A stretch of DNA of 64,000 nt, from positions 7,223 to 71,222 of the forward strand of contig JAHHDV010000022.1 of NCBI GenBank assembly GCA_019739295.1, given 5' to 3'. Under the pieces are notes generated by a model that saw only the letters and a program-made list of their open reading frames with translations, was not told the DNA's origin and made no database searches. This document shows, piece by piece, positions 1 through 11,549 of the stretch; position 1 is the first letter of the stretch, and each line of letters opens with the position of its first letter. Origin of the DNA: Taibaiella sp. (GTDB lineage: Bacteria; Bacteroidota; Bacteroidia; Chitinophagales; Chitinophagaceae). Both the position numbers and the translations under genes were made by a program.

Positions 1-1499
1 CTGTCCGCGGTTGTATTTCTGGAATATAACACATCACCAGTATTTACATCAATAATTTCCCACTTTACAGAATTACCAGCACCAGTAATCCCGCTCGTCT
101 TTAATTCGACATAATAATAATCAGCAGTATGAACGGGTACTCCGACAAATGCAGAAGTCAGCTCATCATTAAGCGGTTCTTCGTCTGATATTCCGTTCAC
201 TTCAAGAACCTGTACTTTAAATACAGCTTCCCCCGACACAGAAGACAATGCATCAAAGTTCTCAATATGCAACTCAGCTGTTTGATCAGGTTCGATCTCT
301 GTAGTGAATGTATGTTCTTCCATCGTTCCGCTACCGATTTGATATCCTACTTTAAGGGAAGTAATCGTCTCACTGCCATAATTTTTCACTACAAATTTAG
401 CTTCGCCACATGCGGGATTGCTCAACCTGTTCTCTATAAAAGAACTGGGTATCTTGATATCCTCTATTCCGGCATCTAATGTATGGTGATGTGGTCCGTA
501 GAAAATCGCATATGTACTCATCTTGTAAGAAGCCCCTTCGTAAGTGGTCGTAAACGGCTGGAAGTTAATGTCCGCATTAAATGTAGAGCCGGCAGTTACT
601 GAACCGGGTATGGGTACAATCCAAGGTTCAATAACATTCCCGGGGCACCAATTGGCCCTGTCATAGATCCAGGTGCCACTCTGGGGAGCCAGCCAGTTGC
701 TGCCACAATCATCTCTCCAGATATACCTGTTGAAAACCTCATCCCCATTTACAAAATATTTCATCCATTTCTTACAAAATTCAGAACAGTTAGATTCAGG
801 TATTCCTCCATGTCCGCTGATGATGGTCCGGAATATACCGTGATCTGCATCCGCAGGGAATGAAAGGCTCACTTCATCTACATTTTCTTCAATAGGATTA
901 CTGGCTAAGCCGTAAGGGAAACTACCGTGGTATAACCGGGTAATGCCGACCACATCCTTGGATCTGTCCCCTTCTATAAAATGAAACTTAACAGTCCCGG
1001 TAAATCCTCCGGAATACCCAGCATAAAAGATCCTTATGGTGACATCATCTTTCAGGATCGGATAATAATCCGTCACATCAAATAAATAAGGATGCTTCCA
1101 GTCCCATCCGTATGTGGCAGGAAAAGTGGAGTTCGCATACGGCGTTATGAATTCTCCCAATTCAATGGTATCACCTGATGCCGTCATTGCAATCACATGG
1201 ACATCATAATCCCAGTCCGCACACCAGCCTGTACCTCCGGATCCTTCACCGGGCATAGTCGGATCATATCCCTCACAGTGATACTTACCCAATTCAAATT
1301 CCATCAGGATGCGGCGATACGATATACTGCCGTCAGGGAAGGTAGTCATGCTGTCATAGGCCTCATACCAATCCATGACCTGTGTATGGTGAGAAACGAC
1401 AGTAGTGGTATCCCCGGGATCCGCAGATGCTGCCGATACCGATCCTAACAGGATAAGCGGAAGCATTCCGGAAAGCATTTTTATAAACTTCAGTTTCAT
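1..1499 (-). CDS. PNGase F-like T9SS-secreted protein, left copy, 3' end outside window
   Basis: This is the mirror copy of the complete gene at 15242-17242. It starts with ATG at 1499 and reads off the left edge of the window, so only about 500 of 666 residues are present and the type IX sorting domain is missing. See the right-arm entry for domains. It probably exists here only because of the inverted duplication. Confidence 0.8.
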   Translation of the reverse strand, partial: MKLKFIKMLSGMLPLILLGSVSAASADPGDTTTVVSHHTQVMDWYEAYDSMTTFPDGSISYRRILMEFELGKYHCEGYDPTMPGEGSGGTGWCADWDYDVHVIAMTASGDTIELGEFITPYANSTFPATYGWDWKHPYLFDVTDYYPILKDDVTIRIFYAGYSGGFTGTVKFHFIEGDRSKDVVGITRLYHGSFPYGLASNPIEENVDEVSLSFPADADHGIFRTIISGHGGIPESNCSEFCKKWMKYFVNGDEVFNRYIWRDDCGSNWLAPQSGTWIYDRANWCPGNVIEPWIVPIPGSVTAGSTFNADINFQPFTTTYEGASYKMSTYAIFYGPHHHTLDAGIEDIKIPSSFIENRLSNPACGEAKFVVKNYGSETITSLKVGYQIGSGTMEEHTFTTEIEPDQTAELHIENFDALSSVSGEAVFKVQVLEVNGISDEEPLNDELTSAFVGVPVHTADYYYVELKTSGITGAGNSVKWEIIDVNTGDVLYSRNTTAD

Positions 1500-1740
1500 A
1501 TCTATATCTTATGTTGGTTAAATGATAAATATTTTATAAAAGTAAGCAAATAAATTAAAATAAATCCCGGCAAAGCCAATACAGAACAACAATTCAATAA
1601 TACATTTAAAATAAAAATATCATTTGATTTTCTTTATGGTTGAAATTGAAAGGATTACCAATAATTATATTTTTTAAACATTCTCCTATCATCATAATTC
1701 CAATAAAAAAATTTCAGGCATCATCAGAATTCAAAAAATA

Positions 1741-3669
1741 GTGAGAAATTGCCACTATAATGGTCATAGCTTGCATACACTAAATAAACATAATATATTA
1801 AAGGAATATTGGGGTTTTGACACATTCAGATCACCACAGGAACAGGTCATCGATGCTGTACTTGAGGGTAAGGATGTACTGACCATACTGCCAACGGGCG
1901 GGGGGAAATCCCTGTGTTACCAATTACCGTCCGTCATTCTCCCGGGTACTGCATTAGTGATCAGCCCCCTCATTGCCCTGATGAATGACCAGGTACAATC
2001 CCTGGTCGGGAGAAATATTCGTGCTGCCGCTATCCATTCCGGTATGACCCGGTCAGAAGTGCAGGAGATTTATGATGCGTTACTCCATGACAATATTAAA
2101 TTATTATATGTATCTCCTGAACGCCTGGTCTCAGAAGAATTTCTTCAGATCGCCACGCAAATTGAATGGTCTGTTCTCGTCATAGATGAAGCACATTGCA
2201 TCTCCGAATGGGGACATGATTTCAGGCCTTTGTATAGAAATATCCATATGCTGTATGATCTTCTTTCATTCAGAAGTAAGATCGCGTTAACAGCTTCGGC
2301 CACTGCCAGGGTCAGGGAAGATATTTGCAGGCAATTGGCATTTGCGGATCCTTCCATTTTCCGGCAGAGTATTTACAGAGCTAATATTTCTTATTCTGTG
2401 TCTACCTCCGAACACAAATTCTCCGATATCCTGTCGGTTACCCGGCAGGAATCAGAGATCATCTATTGTCCTACAAGGATAAAAACTGAAGAAATCGCGG
2501 CGTTCTTCAACCAGCATCAAAAAGAAGCAGTGGCATTTCACGCAGGTCTGCCCCATCATTGGAAAAAAGAAATTCAGAAAAAATGGACCCATTCAGATAA
2601 GCTGATCATGGCTGCAACCAATGCTTTTGGCATGGGTATCGATAAGCCCAATGTGAGGAAAGTCATCCATTTCGCCCCTCCTTATTCTTTAGAATCTTAC
2701 TACCAGGAGGCAGGCAGGGCAGGAAGAGACGGGCAACCTGCCGCAGCGCATTTATTCTACAATCCGCGTGATCTCGAACAGCTGGAGTCTGATACCGAGC
2801 GCAGGTTCCCTGCTTTTGATTTGATCCGGGAGAGCTATGAAGCCATTTGCAATTCCCTGAAGATAGGGGTGGGTACAGGAATCGAAACCCTGTATTTCCC
2901 GGATCCGGTACAGGTTGCCAGGAATTTTGGAATTCCCTTACTCCCTCTCCTGCACGCTATCAAGATCATCGAACAAAACGGCTACTGGAGCTGGCAACAT
3001 GATGACCATATGCACCATAGCGCCCGGTTTCTGGTTCAGCGCCAGGATCTTGAAGCTTTGAAAGATTACCATCCGCAGCAATTTGAATTCGCGATACAGT
3101 TATTGAGAATGTATGGCGGCATCATGCATTTCGAGACCAGGATCCATATTGCTGATATTGCATCCTTTGTTCATACTACTTATGAAGAGATTGTCCACCT
3201 GTTGCAATGGCTGGACCGGCAAGGGGTCATCTCCTATAAGCCCGCGCAAAGCGGCAGCTCCCTGTACTTTCTGGAGAACAGGGTACCGGCCGGTTTATTT
3301 CATATAGATCGGCAGCATTTGCAGTTCTTAAAGGAAAGACATAAAGACAAAGTGAAAGCCATGATCGCTTACATACAAAATGATCAAACCTGCAGGAGCA
3401 TACAGCTGGGCAGGTATTTTGGCGAAAACAACCTGGAACCTTGTCATCAGTGTGACGTCTGCATCGGTTCGTCTGTAGGCCCGACAGACAGCATAGAGAT
3501 CTATAATCAACTGATGAAAATGAAGCAAAAGCAATCTTCCGTTTCCCTGATGGAGTTATGGAACCAGTTGCCCCAGTTCGAAAAAAAGCAGATAAGCCGT
3601 CAATTACAGAAAATGAGTGAAGAAGGGTTGGTTCAAATCCAAGGTACGAATATTATCTTTGCCACATGA
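1741..3669 (+). CDS. recQ: ATP-dependent DNA helicase RecQ (left copy)
   Basis: This is a 3'-5' superfamily 2 DNA helicase that unwinds recombination and repair intermediates. The 642 residues show Walker A TGGGKS at residues 52-57, DEAH at 149-152 followed by CISEWGHDFRP, motif V-VI residues FGMGIDKP and YYQEAGRAGRDG, and the RecQ zinc site with four cysteines near residues 551-574 (C...CHQCDVC). The tail after the zinc and winged-helix region is short, and I see no clear HRDC domain. The first in-frame start is GTG at 1741 with no good ribosome site; TTG at 1771 is an alternative. The stop overlaps the ATG of the next gene by four bases, so recQ, the oxidoreductase, rnhA and the peptidase are probably one operon. 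Confidence 0.93.
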   Translation: MRNCHYNGHSLHTLNKHNILKEYWGFDTFRSPQEQVIDAVLEGKDVLTILPTGGGKSLCYQLPSVILPGTALVISPLIALMNDQVQSLVGRNIRAAAIHSGMTRSEVQEIYDALLHDNIKLLYVSPERLVSEEFLQIATQIEWSVLVIDEAHCISEWGHDFRPLYRNIHMLYDLLSFRSKIALTASATARVREDICRQLAFADPSIFRQSIYRANISYSVSTSEHKFSDILSVTRQESEIIYCPTRIKTEEIAAFFNQHQKEAVAFHAGLPHHWKKEIQKKWTHSDKLIMAATNAFGMGIDKPNVRKVIHFAPPYSLESYYQEAGRAGRDGQPAAAHLFYNPRDLEQLESDTERRFPAFDLIRESYEAICNSLKIGVGTGIETLYFPDPVQVARNFGIPLLPLLHAIKIIEQNGYWSWQHDDHMHHSARFLVQRQDLEALKDYHPQQFEFAIQLLRMYGGIMHFETRIHIADIASFVHTTYEEIVHLLQWLDRQGVISYKPAQSGSSLYFLENRVPAGLFHIDRQHLQFLKERHKDKVKAMIAYIQNDQTCRSIQLGRYFGENNLEPCHQCDVCIGSSVGPTDSIEIYNQLMKMKQKQSSVSLMELWNQLPQFEKKQISRQLQKMSEEGLVQIQGTNIIFAT

Positions 3670-4703
3670 TATCATTTGCCATCATTGGTACCGGTAATAT
3701 AGGGAGCCGGCATGCCCGGCACATTATTGAGAATCCCAATGCCCGTTTAACAGCTGTCTGCGACATCAATCCTGACAAAGCCCTTTTAGCCCGGGAATGG
3801 AATGTACCTTATTACCAGGACCCGCAATCTTTTTTCGAACAGGTAAGAGCAGATGTCATTAATATCTGTACTCCCAATTATCTTCATTTGCCTCATGCCG
3901 TTGCGGCCCTTGCAGCAGGGAGCCATGCCTTGGTTGAAAAACCCATGGCATTGTCCGTGAAAGAATGTGAAGAAATGATCGCAGCCTCGCAAATGTATCA
4001 CAAAAAGATATTTGCTGTAAAACAGAACAGGTATAATCCCCCTATCCAGATAGCAAAAAGGCTGATGAATGAACAAGTCCTGGGTAAGGTGTATATGGTA
4101 CAGGTCAACTGCTTCTGGAACCGCAATGAGCACTACTACCAGTCCGGAAGCTGGAGAGGAAAGCGTTTGCAGGATGGAGGCTGCTTATTCACCCAGTTCA
4201 GTCATTTTATTGATATCCTGTACTATCTTATAGGAGAGGTGACAGCTACATCTGGCAGCATTTCCAATTTCCTGCACCGGCACAATACTGATATAGAAGA
4301 CACCGGCAGCTTTATCTTACGGAACAAACAGGGTGCTATTGTCAATTTCAACTTTACCACTAATGCGTACCAGAAAAATATGGAAGGCTCCATTACGCTG
4401 ATGGGAAGCGAAGGGGTGCTCAAAATAGGAGGACAATACCTCAATACCATTGAATACAGCCAGATCAAGAATACCGAGCTCCCACGCATGAATATCCAGG
4501 CCAAAGAGAATGACTATGGCACCTACCAGGGCTCAATGAGCAACCACGATAAGGTAATTCAAAATGTAATTGACGTTTTGGAAAAGAATGAAAAAATAAT
4601 GACCAGTGCTGAGGAGGGCATGAAGGTAATCTCTATCATTGAGGATATGTATCGGGCTGCTCAGGTATTGAATATAGAAGAAACGGAAGAAATAAAGCAT
4701 TAG
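3666..4703 (+). CDS. Gfo/Idh/MocA-family NAD(P)-dependent oxidoreductase (left copy)
   Basis: This 345-residue protein begins with a Rossmann dinucleotide-binding motif (IIGTGNIGSRHARHI) and carries the family lysine motif EKP in LVEKPMAL near residue 98. The C-terminal half contains GGCLFTQFSHFIDILYYLIG, the substrate-domain segment typical of sugar dehydrogenases such as WbpB, which oxidise nucleotide sugars. The substrate cannot be told from the sequence, and there are no polysaccharide genes next to it. Translation is probably coupled to recQ through an ATGA overlap, and rnhA follows after 11 bases. Confidence 0.85.
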   Translation: MISFAIIGTGNIGSRHARHIIENPNARLTAVCDINPDKALLAREWNVPYYQDPQSFFEQVRADVINICTPNYLHLPHAVAALAAGSHALVEKPMALSVKECEEMIAASQMYHKKIFAVKQNRYNPPIQIAKRLMNEQVLGKVYMVQVNCFWNRNEHYYQSGSWRGKRLQDGGCLFTQFSHFIDILYYLIGEVTATSGSISNFLHRHNTDIEDTGSFILRNKQGAIVNFNFTTNAYQKNMEGSITLMGSEGVLKIGGQYLNTIEYSQIKNTELPRMNIQAKENDYGTYQGSMSNHDKVIQNVIDVLEKNEKIMTSAEEGMKVISIIEDMYRAAQVLNIEETEEIKH

Positions 4704-4714
4704 AGAAAAACAAC

Positions 4715-5191
4715 ATGAAAGTCCTCATTTATACAGATGGTGCATCACGCGGCAACCCGGGGCCGGGTGGCTATGGTATCGTGATGATATATGGAAATAA
4801 AAGAAAAGAAGTAGCTGAAGGCTTCAGGAAGACTACCAATAACAGGATGGAGCTCATGGCTGTCATTGTAGCTTTAGAACATCTTAAACGAGATCACTTG
4901 GATGTAGAGATCTACTCCGACTCCAGGTACGTGGTAGATGCCATCAACCAGAGATGGGTATGGTCCTGGCTCAGGACCGGGTTCAAAAAGAAAAAAAATG
5001 AAGATCTATGGCGAAGATTTCTCCAGCTCTACCCTAAAAATAATATCAAAATGATCTGGGTAAAAGGACATGCTGACAATCCCTTCAATAACAGATGTGA
5101 CGAACTGGCTACACGGGCAGCAGATGCCCATCCTACATCCATAGATCATGGTTATGAAGAAAATGAAAATGATCCTGCCTCGTTATTATAA
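4715..5191 (+). CDS. rnhA: Ribonuclease HI (left copy)
   Basis: RNase HI cleaves the RNA strand of RNA-DNA hybrids and acts in the cytoplasm. The 158-residue length is normal. It has the four acidic catalytic landmarks: D8 in YTDGASRGNPGPGGYG, the glutamate in NNRMELMAV, the aspartate in YSDSRYVVDAI, and the final aspartate in WVKGHADNPFNNRCDELA. It sits between the oxidoreductase and the peptidase gene with gaps of 11 and 32 bases. Confidence 0.95.
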   Translation: MKVLIYTDGASRGNPGPGGYGIVMIYGNKRKEVAEGFRKTTNNRMELMAVIVALEHLKRDHLDVEIYSDSRYVVDAINQRWVWSWLRTGFKKKKNEDLWRRFLQLYPKNNIKMIWVKGHADNPFNNRCDELATRAADAHPTSIDHGYEENENDPASLL

Positions 5192-5223
5192 TTAGCAAAC
5201 AGTCATCACAACATCTTTACAGT

Positions 5224-8200
5224 ATGAGATTCCACATATTATCCGGTTTACTGCTCACCATTATTTTTTCATCCGAATCATCCGGACAGCAGTATTTCCA
5301 GCAGAAGGCAGATACGAAGATAGAAGTCACCCTTGACGATGTATCACATATGCTCAGGGGACATATCCATATCGACTATTACAACAATGCTCCGGATACG
5401 CTGACCTATATCTATATGCACCTGTGGCCCAATGCCTATAGCAGCGACAGGACTGCATATAACCAACAGGCAGTAGAAAACGGTTCTACTGATTTCTATA
5501 CAGCAGACAAGAATGACTGGGGAATGATAGACAGTCTTCGTTTCGAAGTGGATCGTATCGAAGTCAATACAGAACTCACCGGGCAAAAGGATATCGTTAT
5601 ATTGAGATTGAATGAGCCATTGCTCCCCGGTGAACAGGTACAGATCTCCACCCCATTTAAAGTTCAAATCCCTGAAACTTTCTCCAGGCTGGGACATTCG
5701 GGTCAGAGTTACCAGATCTCCCAGTGGTATCCCAAACCAGCCGTATATGATAAGGATGGCTGGCACCCGATTCCGTACCTGGACCAGGGAGAATTCTATA
5801 GTGAGTTTGGCAGCTATGATGTACAGATCACCCTTCCGAAGAATTACATTGTAATGGCAACGGGAAATCTGCAAAATACAGAAGAAGAAATGTGGCTGGC
5901 AGAGCTATCCCGGAGGGATGTGCAGGAATATGCTTCTCAGCCGGATGAAATCCCTTCATCCGGAGAATTCAAGACGCTCAGGTACACGGAGGATAATATA
6001 CATGATTTTGCCTGGTTTGCAGACAAATCCTGGATGGTGCGTATGGAAGAATTCACGATCCCCGAATCAGGACAACCTGTAAAAGGATATACCGCTTTCT
6101 TCCCTGATCATTATAAGGGCTGGGACTCAAGCATACAATACCTTAAGAATGCCACCCTGGATTATTCCAGGGAAGTAGGCCCCTACCCATTCCGCAGTGT
6201 AAAAGCCGTGGAAGGCAGACTGATCGCGGGAGGCGGAATGGAATACCCCACCGTAACCATCATTATTCCTTCCAATGATCCAAAGGAAGTAGAAGAGGTC
6301 ATCATCCATGAGATCGGGCATAACTGGTTTTATGGAATCCTTGCCAGCAATGAAAGGAAATATCCATGGATGGATGAAAGTATCAATTCATTCTATGAAA
6401 ACAAATTCATGAAGTCCGGCGGTGATCTGGTGTCTAACCTGGAAGACCTTTTCATTAACCAAATGCGGGTTACCTATCAGGCACAGGCCGTCAACCTGCC
6501 GGCTACAGACTATACCTATACCAATTATGGCCTCGATATATACAGGACGGGCGCTGAATATTTCGCATGGTTAGAAGCTTATCTGGGTGAAGAACAATTC
6601 AGAGCTGCCATGAAGTCCTATTATGCCCGATACCAATTCAGGCATGTCTATCCCGAAGATATTAAAGCTGCATTCGAGGAAAGTACGGCTACGGATTTAA
6701 GCTGGTTCTTCGATGAATTATTAGGGTCTGAACATCCTGTGGATTTCAGGATCAGGGATATCCGGTCTGACGGGCAGAATACCACTGTGAAAATCAGGAA
6801 CAACAGTCCTGTTCCTGTCCCGGCTGTTGTCGTATTGTATGAACCGGGAGATTCTGCAGGCGGCCGGAACTATCAAAAGGTCATCTCCAGGCCATTTACA
6901 GGTACGACATCCGTGACTATTCCCAATCAGGGCATTCCGTATAAACAAGGGTTCATCGACCCGGTGACCACGGATCATGTAAGCCGGAATAATCATTACA
7001 GGAAAGGCTCCTCCCGTCACTTTAAGATCAAACCGCTGGCCTTCCTGAATAATACCGAATATACCTCTATGGCCATAGCCCCTGCTTTGGGCTACAATTA
7101 TTATGACGGGTTTATGCTGGGCTTATTGTTCCACAACATCTCCATTCCCTATTCGAAATTCACCTATGGTATAGCACCGGTATATGGATTTAAAAGTAAA
7201 AACGCTGCAGGTACTGGGTTCCTGTCCTATAAACAATATACTCCCGGCAGCAGATGGCTGCACCATATCGAATATAAGCTGGAAGGAAAATCATTCGGGT
7301 GGCAAGGCAGCCAGACCAATGTAGCGGAAAGGTTAACCTCAAGATATATCAAAGTAGCCCCGGAATTGGTTTTGAACATCAGGAAACCATATGCCAGATC
7401 ACCCCTGGAGCGGAGTATTTCACTGAAAGCGTATTATATCAAAGAACAAAAACTGGTATTCAGTATGGATCCTTCGGATAGTTTGTATAAACCTTCCATA
7501 GGACAATACCATGATCAATATTACGGCAGGATCAGGTACCGGCAGGATTATGCAAGTACTTATAACCCTTACGGCTTTTCCCTGGACATGCAGGCAGGTA
7601 AGACATTTGGTAAAATCTCTGCGGAGGGCAACATCAAGATCGATTATCACTTCAGGAAAAAAGCACTGTATGCACGTGTTTTTTGTCGGGAAGTTTTTTA
7701 ATTTCAATACAGACCCGCACCTGAACAGGAGGTACCAGCTTACAACGACTTACAGTGGCTGGAACGACTATTTATATGACCATACCTTCCTGGCCAGAAA
7801 TGAAAACGATGTATTCTGGAGCAGGCAGATAGCCATGCAGGAAGGTGGCTTAAAAATCAACACGCTGATGTATGCCAACCAACTGGGATTAAGCCAGAAC
7901 TGGCTTACTGCCATTAACCTGAGATCGGATATCCCGTTTGTCAACCTGCCCGTTCAGTTGTTCGCGGATATCGCAACTTTTACGGAAGCGAAGAACAGCA
8001 ACCCTACCGGTTCTAAGTTCCTGTGGGATGCAGGAGTACAGGTGAATATTTCTGATATTGTCCAGGTATATGTACCCCTTCTTTACAGTAAGGACTATCA
8101 GGAGTACCTGACCAGCATCTATGGTAAGCATGCCTTCTGGAACAGCATCAGCTTCGCCTTCAATATCAATAAGATCCAATGGTCCAGGCCTTTGGAATCT

Positions 8201-8227
8201 ACAGGGTTGAGCAGGTTGATGAAATAA
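5224..8227 (+). CDS. Secreted M1-family metallopeptidase, interrupted by one frameshift (left copy)
   Basis: A zinc aminopeptidase-like protein with an N-terminal signal peptide ending near ESSGQQ. The M1 zinc site HEIGH is at residues 362-366 and the third ligand is E385 in PWMDES, giving HExxH-x18-E; GGGMEYP just upstream is the exopeptidase substrate-binding segment. The first frame stops at 7701. The reading continues in the next frame to 8227 if one T is removed from the T6 run at about 7678-7683, restoring YARVFVGKFFNFNTD, for roughly 1,000 residues. The C-terminal part is beta-rich and barrel-like. A sequencing error is more likely than a real pseudogene, since both sides of the break are well preserved. 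Confidence 0.85.
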
Positions 8228-8346
8228 AGCAAAAAAATATAGTGGTTATGGAAAAAGAATCAAAAGCCAGACCTAAATCCTGAAGTAGCAGATGATAACT
8301 GAAGTGCTGTTTATTCACAGACATACTACTCCAAAGTGAACCAGAT

Positions 8347-8394
8347 AAAAAATGCCGGTTCCCGGAGATTATCTTCCGGGAACCGGCATTTTTT
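8347..8394. terminator. Bidirectional intrinsic terminator hairpin at the palindrome centre
   Basis: Six A residues (8347-8352), a 14-bp stem TGCCGGTTCCCGGA (8353-8366), an 8-nt loop GATTATCT (8367-8374), the complementary strand (8375-8388) and six T residues (8389-8394). The loop is the only non-palindromic stretch in 16.7 kb. It would terminate the operon ending at 8227. The hairpin is also the point where the whole repeat folds back. Confidence 0.9.
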
Positions 8395-8513
8395 ATCTGG
8401 TTCACTTTGGAGTAGTATGTCTGTGAATAAACAGCACTTCAGTTATCATCTGCTACTTCAGGATTTAGGTCTGGCTTTTGATTCTTTTTCCATAACCACT
8501 ATATTTTTTTGCT

Positions 8514-11500
8514 TTATTTCATCAACCTGCTCAACCCTGTAGATTCCAAAGGCCTGGACCATTGGATCTTATTGATATTGAAGGCGAAGCTGATGCTGTT
8601 CCAGAAGGCATGCTTACCATAGATGCTGGTCAGGTACTCCTGATAGTCCTTACTGTAAAGAAGGGGTACATATACCTGGACAATATCAGAAATATTCACC
8701 TGTACTCCTGCATCCCACAGGAACTTAGAACCGGTAGGGTTGCTGTTCTTCGCTTCCGTAAAAGTTGCGATATCCGCGAACAACTGAACGGGCAGGTTGA
8801 CAAACGGGATATCCGATCTCAGGTTAATGGCAGTAAGCCAGTTCTGGCTTAATCCCAGTTGGTTGGCATACATCAGCGTGTTGATTTTTAAGCCACCTTC
8901 CTGCATGGCTATCTGCCTGCTCCAGAATACATCGTTTTCATTTCTGGCCAGGAAGGTATGGTCATATAAATAGTCGTTCCAGCCACTGTAAGTCGTTGTA
9001 AGCTGGTACCTCCTGTTCAGGTGCGGGTCTGTATTGAAATTAAAAAACTTCCCGACAAAAAACACGTGCATACAGTGCTTTTTTCCTGAAGTGATAATCG
9101 ATCTTGATGTTGCCCTCCGCAGAGATTTTACCAAATGTCTTACCTGCCTGCATGTCCAGGGAAAAGCCGTAAGGGTTATAAGTACTTGCATAATCCTGCC
9201 GGTACCTGATCCTGCCGTAATATTGATCATGGTATTGTCCTATGGAAGGTTTATACAAACTATCCGAAGGATCCATACTGAATACCAGTTTTTGTTCTTT
9301 GATATAATACGCTTTCAGTGAAATACTCCGCTCCAGGGGTGATCTGGCATATGGTTTCCTGATGTTCAAAACCAATTCCGGGGCTACTTTGATATATCTT
9401 GAGGTTAACCTTTCCGCTACATTGGTCTGGCTGCCTTGCCACCCGAATGATTTTCCTTCCAGCTTATATTCGATATGGTGCAGCCATCTGCTGCCGGGAG
9501 TATATTGTTTATAGGACAGGAACCCAGTACCTGCAGCGTTTTTACTTTTAAATCCATATACCGGTGCTATACCATAGGTGAATTTCGAATAGGGAATGGA
9601 GATGTTGTGGAACAATAAGCCCAGCATAAACCCGTCATAATAATTGTAGCCCAAAGCAGGGGCTATGGCCATAGAGGTATATTCGGTATTATTCAGGAAG
9701 GCCAGCGGTTTGATCTTAAAGTGACGGGAGGAGCCTTTCCTGTAATGATTATTCCGGCTTACATGATCCGTGGTCACCGGGTCGATGAACCCTTGTTTAT
9801 ACGGAATGCCCTGATTGGGAATAGTCACGGATGTCGTACCTGTAAATGGCCTGGAGATGACCTTTTGATAGTTCCGGCCGCCTGCAGAATCTCCCGGTTC
9901 ATACAATACGACAACAGCCGGGACAGGAACAGGACTGTTGTTCCTGATTTTCACAGTGGTATTCTGCCCGTCAGACCGGATATCCCTGATCCTGAAATCC
10001 ACAGGATGTTCAGACCCTAATAATTCATCGAAGAACCAGCTTAAATCCGTAGCCGTACTTTCCTCGAATGCAGCTTTAATATCTTCGGGATAGACATGCC
10101 TGAATTGGTATCGGGCATAATAGGACTTCATGGCAGCTCTGAATTGTTCTTCACCCAGATAAGCTTCTAACCATGCGAAATATTCAGCGCCCGTCCTGTA
10201 TATATCGAGGCCATAATTGGTATAGGTATAGTCTGTAGCCGGCAGGTTGACGGCCTGTGCCTGATAGGTAACCCGCATTTGGTTAATGAAAAGGTCTTCC
10301 AGGTTAGACACCAGATCACCGCCGGACTTCATGAATTTGTTTTCATAGAATGAATTGATACTTTCATCCATCCATGGATATTTCCTTTCATTGCTGGCAA
10401 GGATTCCATAAAACCAGTTATGCCCGATCTCATGGATGATGACCTCTTCTACTTCCTTTGGATCATTGGAAGGAATAATGATGGTTACGGTGGGGTATTC
10501 CATTCCGCCTCCCGCGATCAGTCTGCCTTCCACGGCTTTTACACTGCGGAATGGGTAGGGGCCTACTTCCCTGGAATAATCCAGGGTGGCATTCTTAAGG
10601 TATTGTATGCTTGAGTCCCAGCCCTTATAATGATCAGGGAAGAAAGCGGTATATCCTTTTACAGGTTGTCCTGATTCGGGGATCGTGAATTCTTCCATAC
10701 GCACCATCCAGGATTTGTCTGCAAACCAGGCAAAATCATGTATATTATCCTCCGTGTACCTGAGCGTCTTGAATTCTCCGGATGAAGGGATTTCATCCGG
10801 CTGAGAAGCATATTCCTGCACATCCCTCCGGGATAGCTCTGCCAGCCACATTTCTTCTTCTGTATTTTGCAGATTTCCCGTTGCCATTACAATGTAATTC
10901 TTCGGAAGGGTGATCTGTACATCATAGCTGCCAAACTCACTATAGAATTCTCCCTGGTCCAGGTACGGAATCGGGTGCCAGCCATCCTTATCATATACGG
11001 CTGGTTTGGGATACCACTGGGAGATCTGGTAACTCTGACCCGAATGTCCCAGCCTGGAGAAAGTTTCAGGGATTTGAACTTTAAATGGGGTGGAGATCTG
11101 TACCTGTTCACCGGGGAGCAATGGCTCATTCAATCTCAATATAACGATATCCTTTTGCCCGGTGAGTTCTGTATTGACTTCGATACGATCCACTTCGAAA
11201 CGAAGACTGTCTATCATTCCCCAGTCATTCTTGTCTGCTGTATAGAAATCAGTAGAACCGTTTTCTACTGCCTGTTGGTTATATGCAGTCCTGTCGCTGC
11301 TATAGGCATTGGGCCACAGGTGCATATAGATATAGGTCAGCGTATCCGGAGCATTGTTGTAATAGTCGATATGGATATGTCCCCTGAGCATATGTGATAC
11401 ATCGTCAAGGGTGACTTCTATCTTCGTATCTGCCTTCTGCTGGAAATACTGCTGTCCGGATGATTCGGATGAAAAAATAATGGTGAGCAGTAAACCGGAT

Positions 11501-11517
11501 AATATGTGGAATCTCAT
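8514..11517 (-). CDS. Secreted M1-family metallopeptidase, frameshifted (right copy)
   Basis: Exact mirror of 5224-8227, with the same T6/A6 homopolymer frameshift at about 9058-9063. The identical defect shows the two arms are one sequence duplicated, not two independently evolved copies. Domain description is given under the left copy. Confidence 0.85.
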
Positions 11518-11549
11518 ACTGTAAAGATGTTGTGATGACTGTTTGCTAA

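Larger units (their letters stand above)
1..8366. repeat. Left arm of 8.37-kb perfect inverted repeat
   Basis: This arm is the reverse complement of 8375-16740: position i pairs with 16741-i. All gene coordinates on the two arms mirror exactly, including a shared frameshift in the M1 peptidase gene. The outer end of the repeat is not seen because the window begins inside it. Which arm is the true locus cannot be settled from sequence alone, but the right arm runs on into unique sequence and completes a gene, so the left arm is the likelier duplicate. Confidence 0.97.

Noticed and set aside
7678..7683. Programmed ribosomal frameshift in the M1 peptidase
   Set aside because: No stimulatory structure or classic slippery heptamer context was seen, and the same type of break recurs in many unrelated genes, pointing to sequence errors.
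8199..8542. Two mirror-image small ORFs of 68 codons across the palindrome centre
   Set aside because: They only exist because the sequence reads the same on both strands; they overlap a terminator and the end of the peptidase gene.
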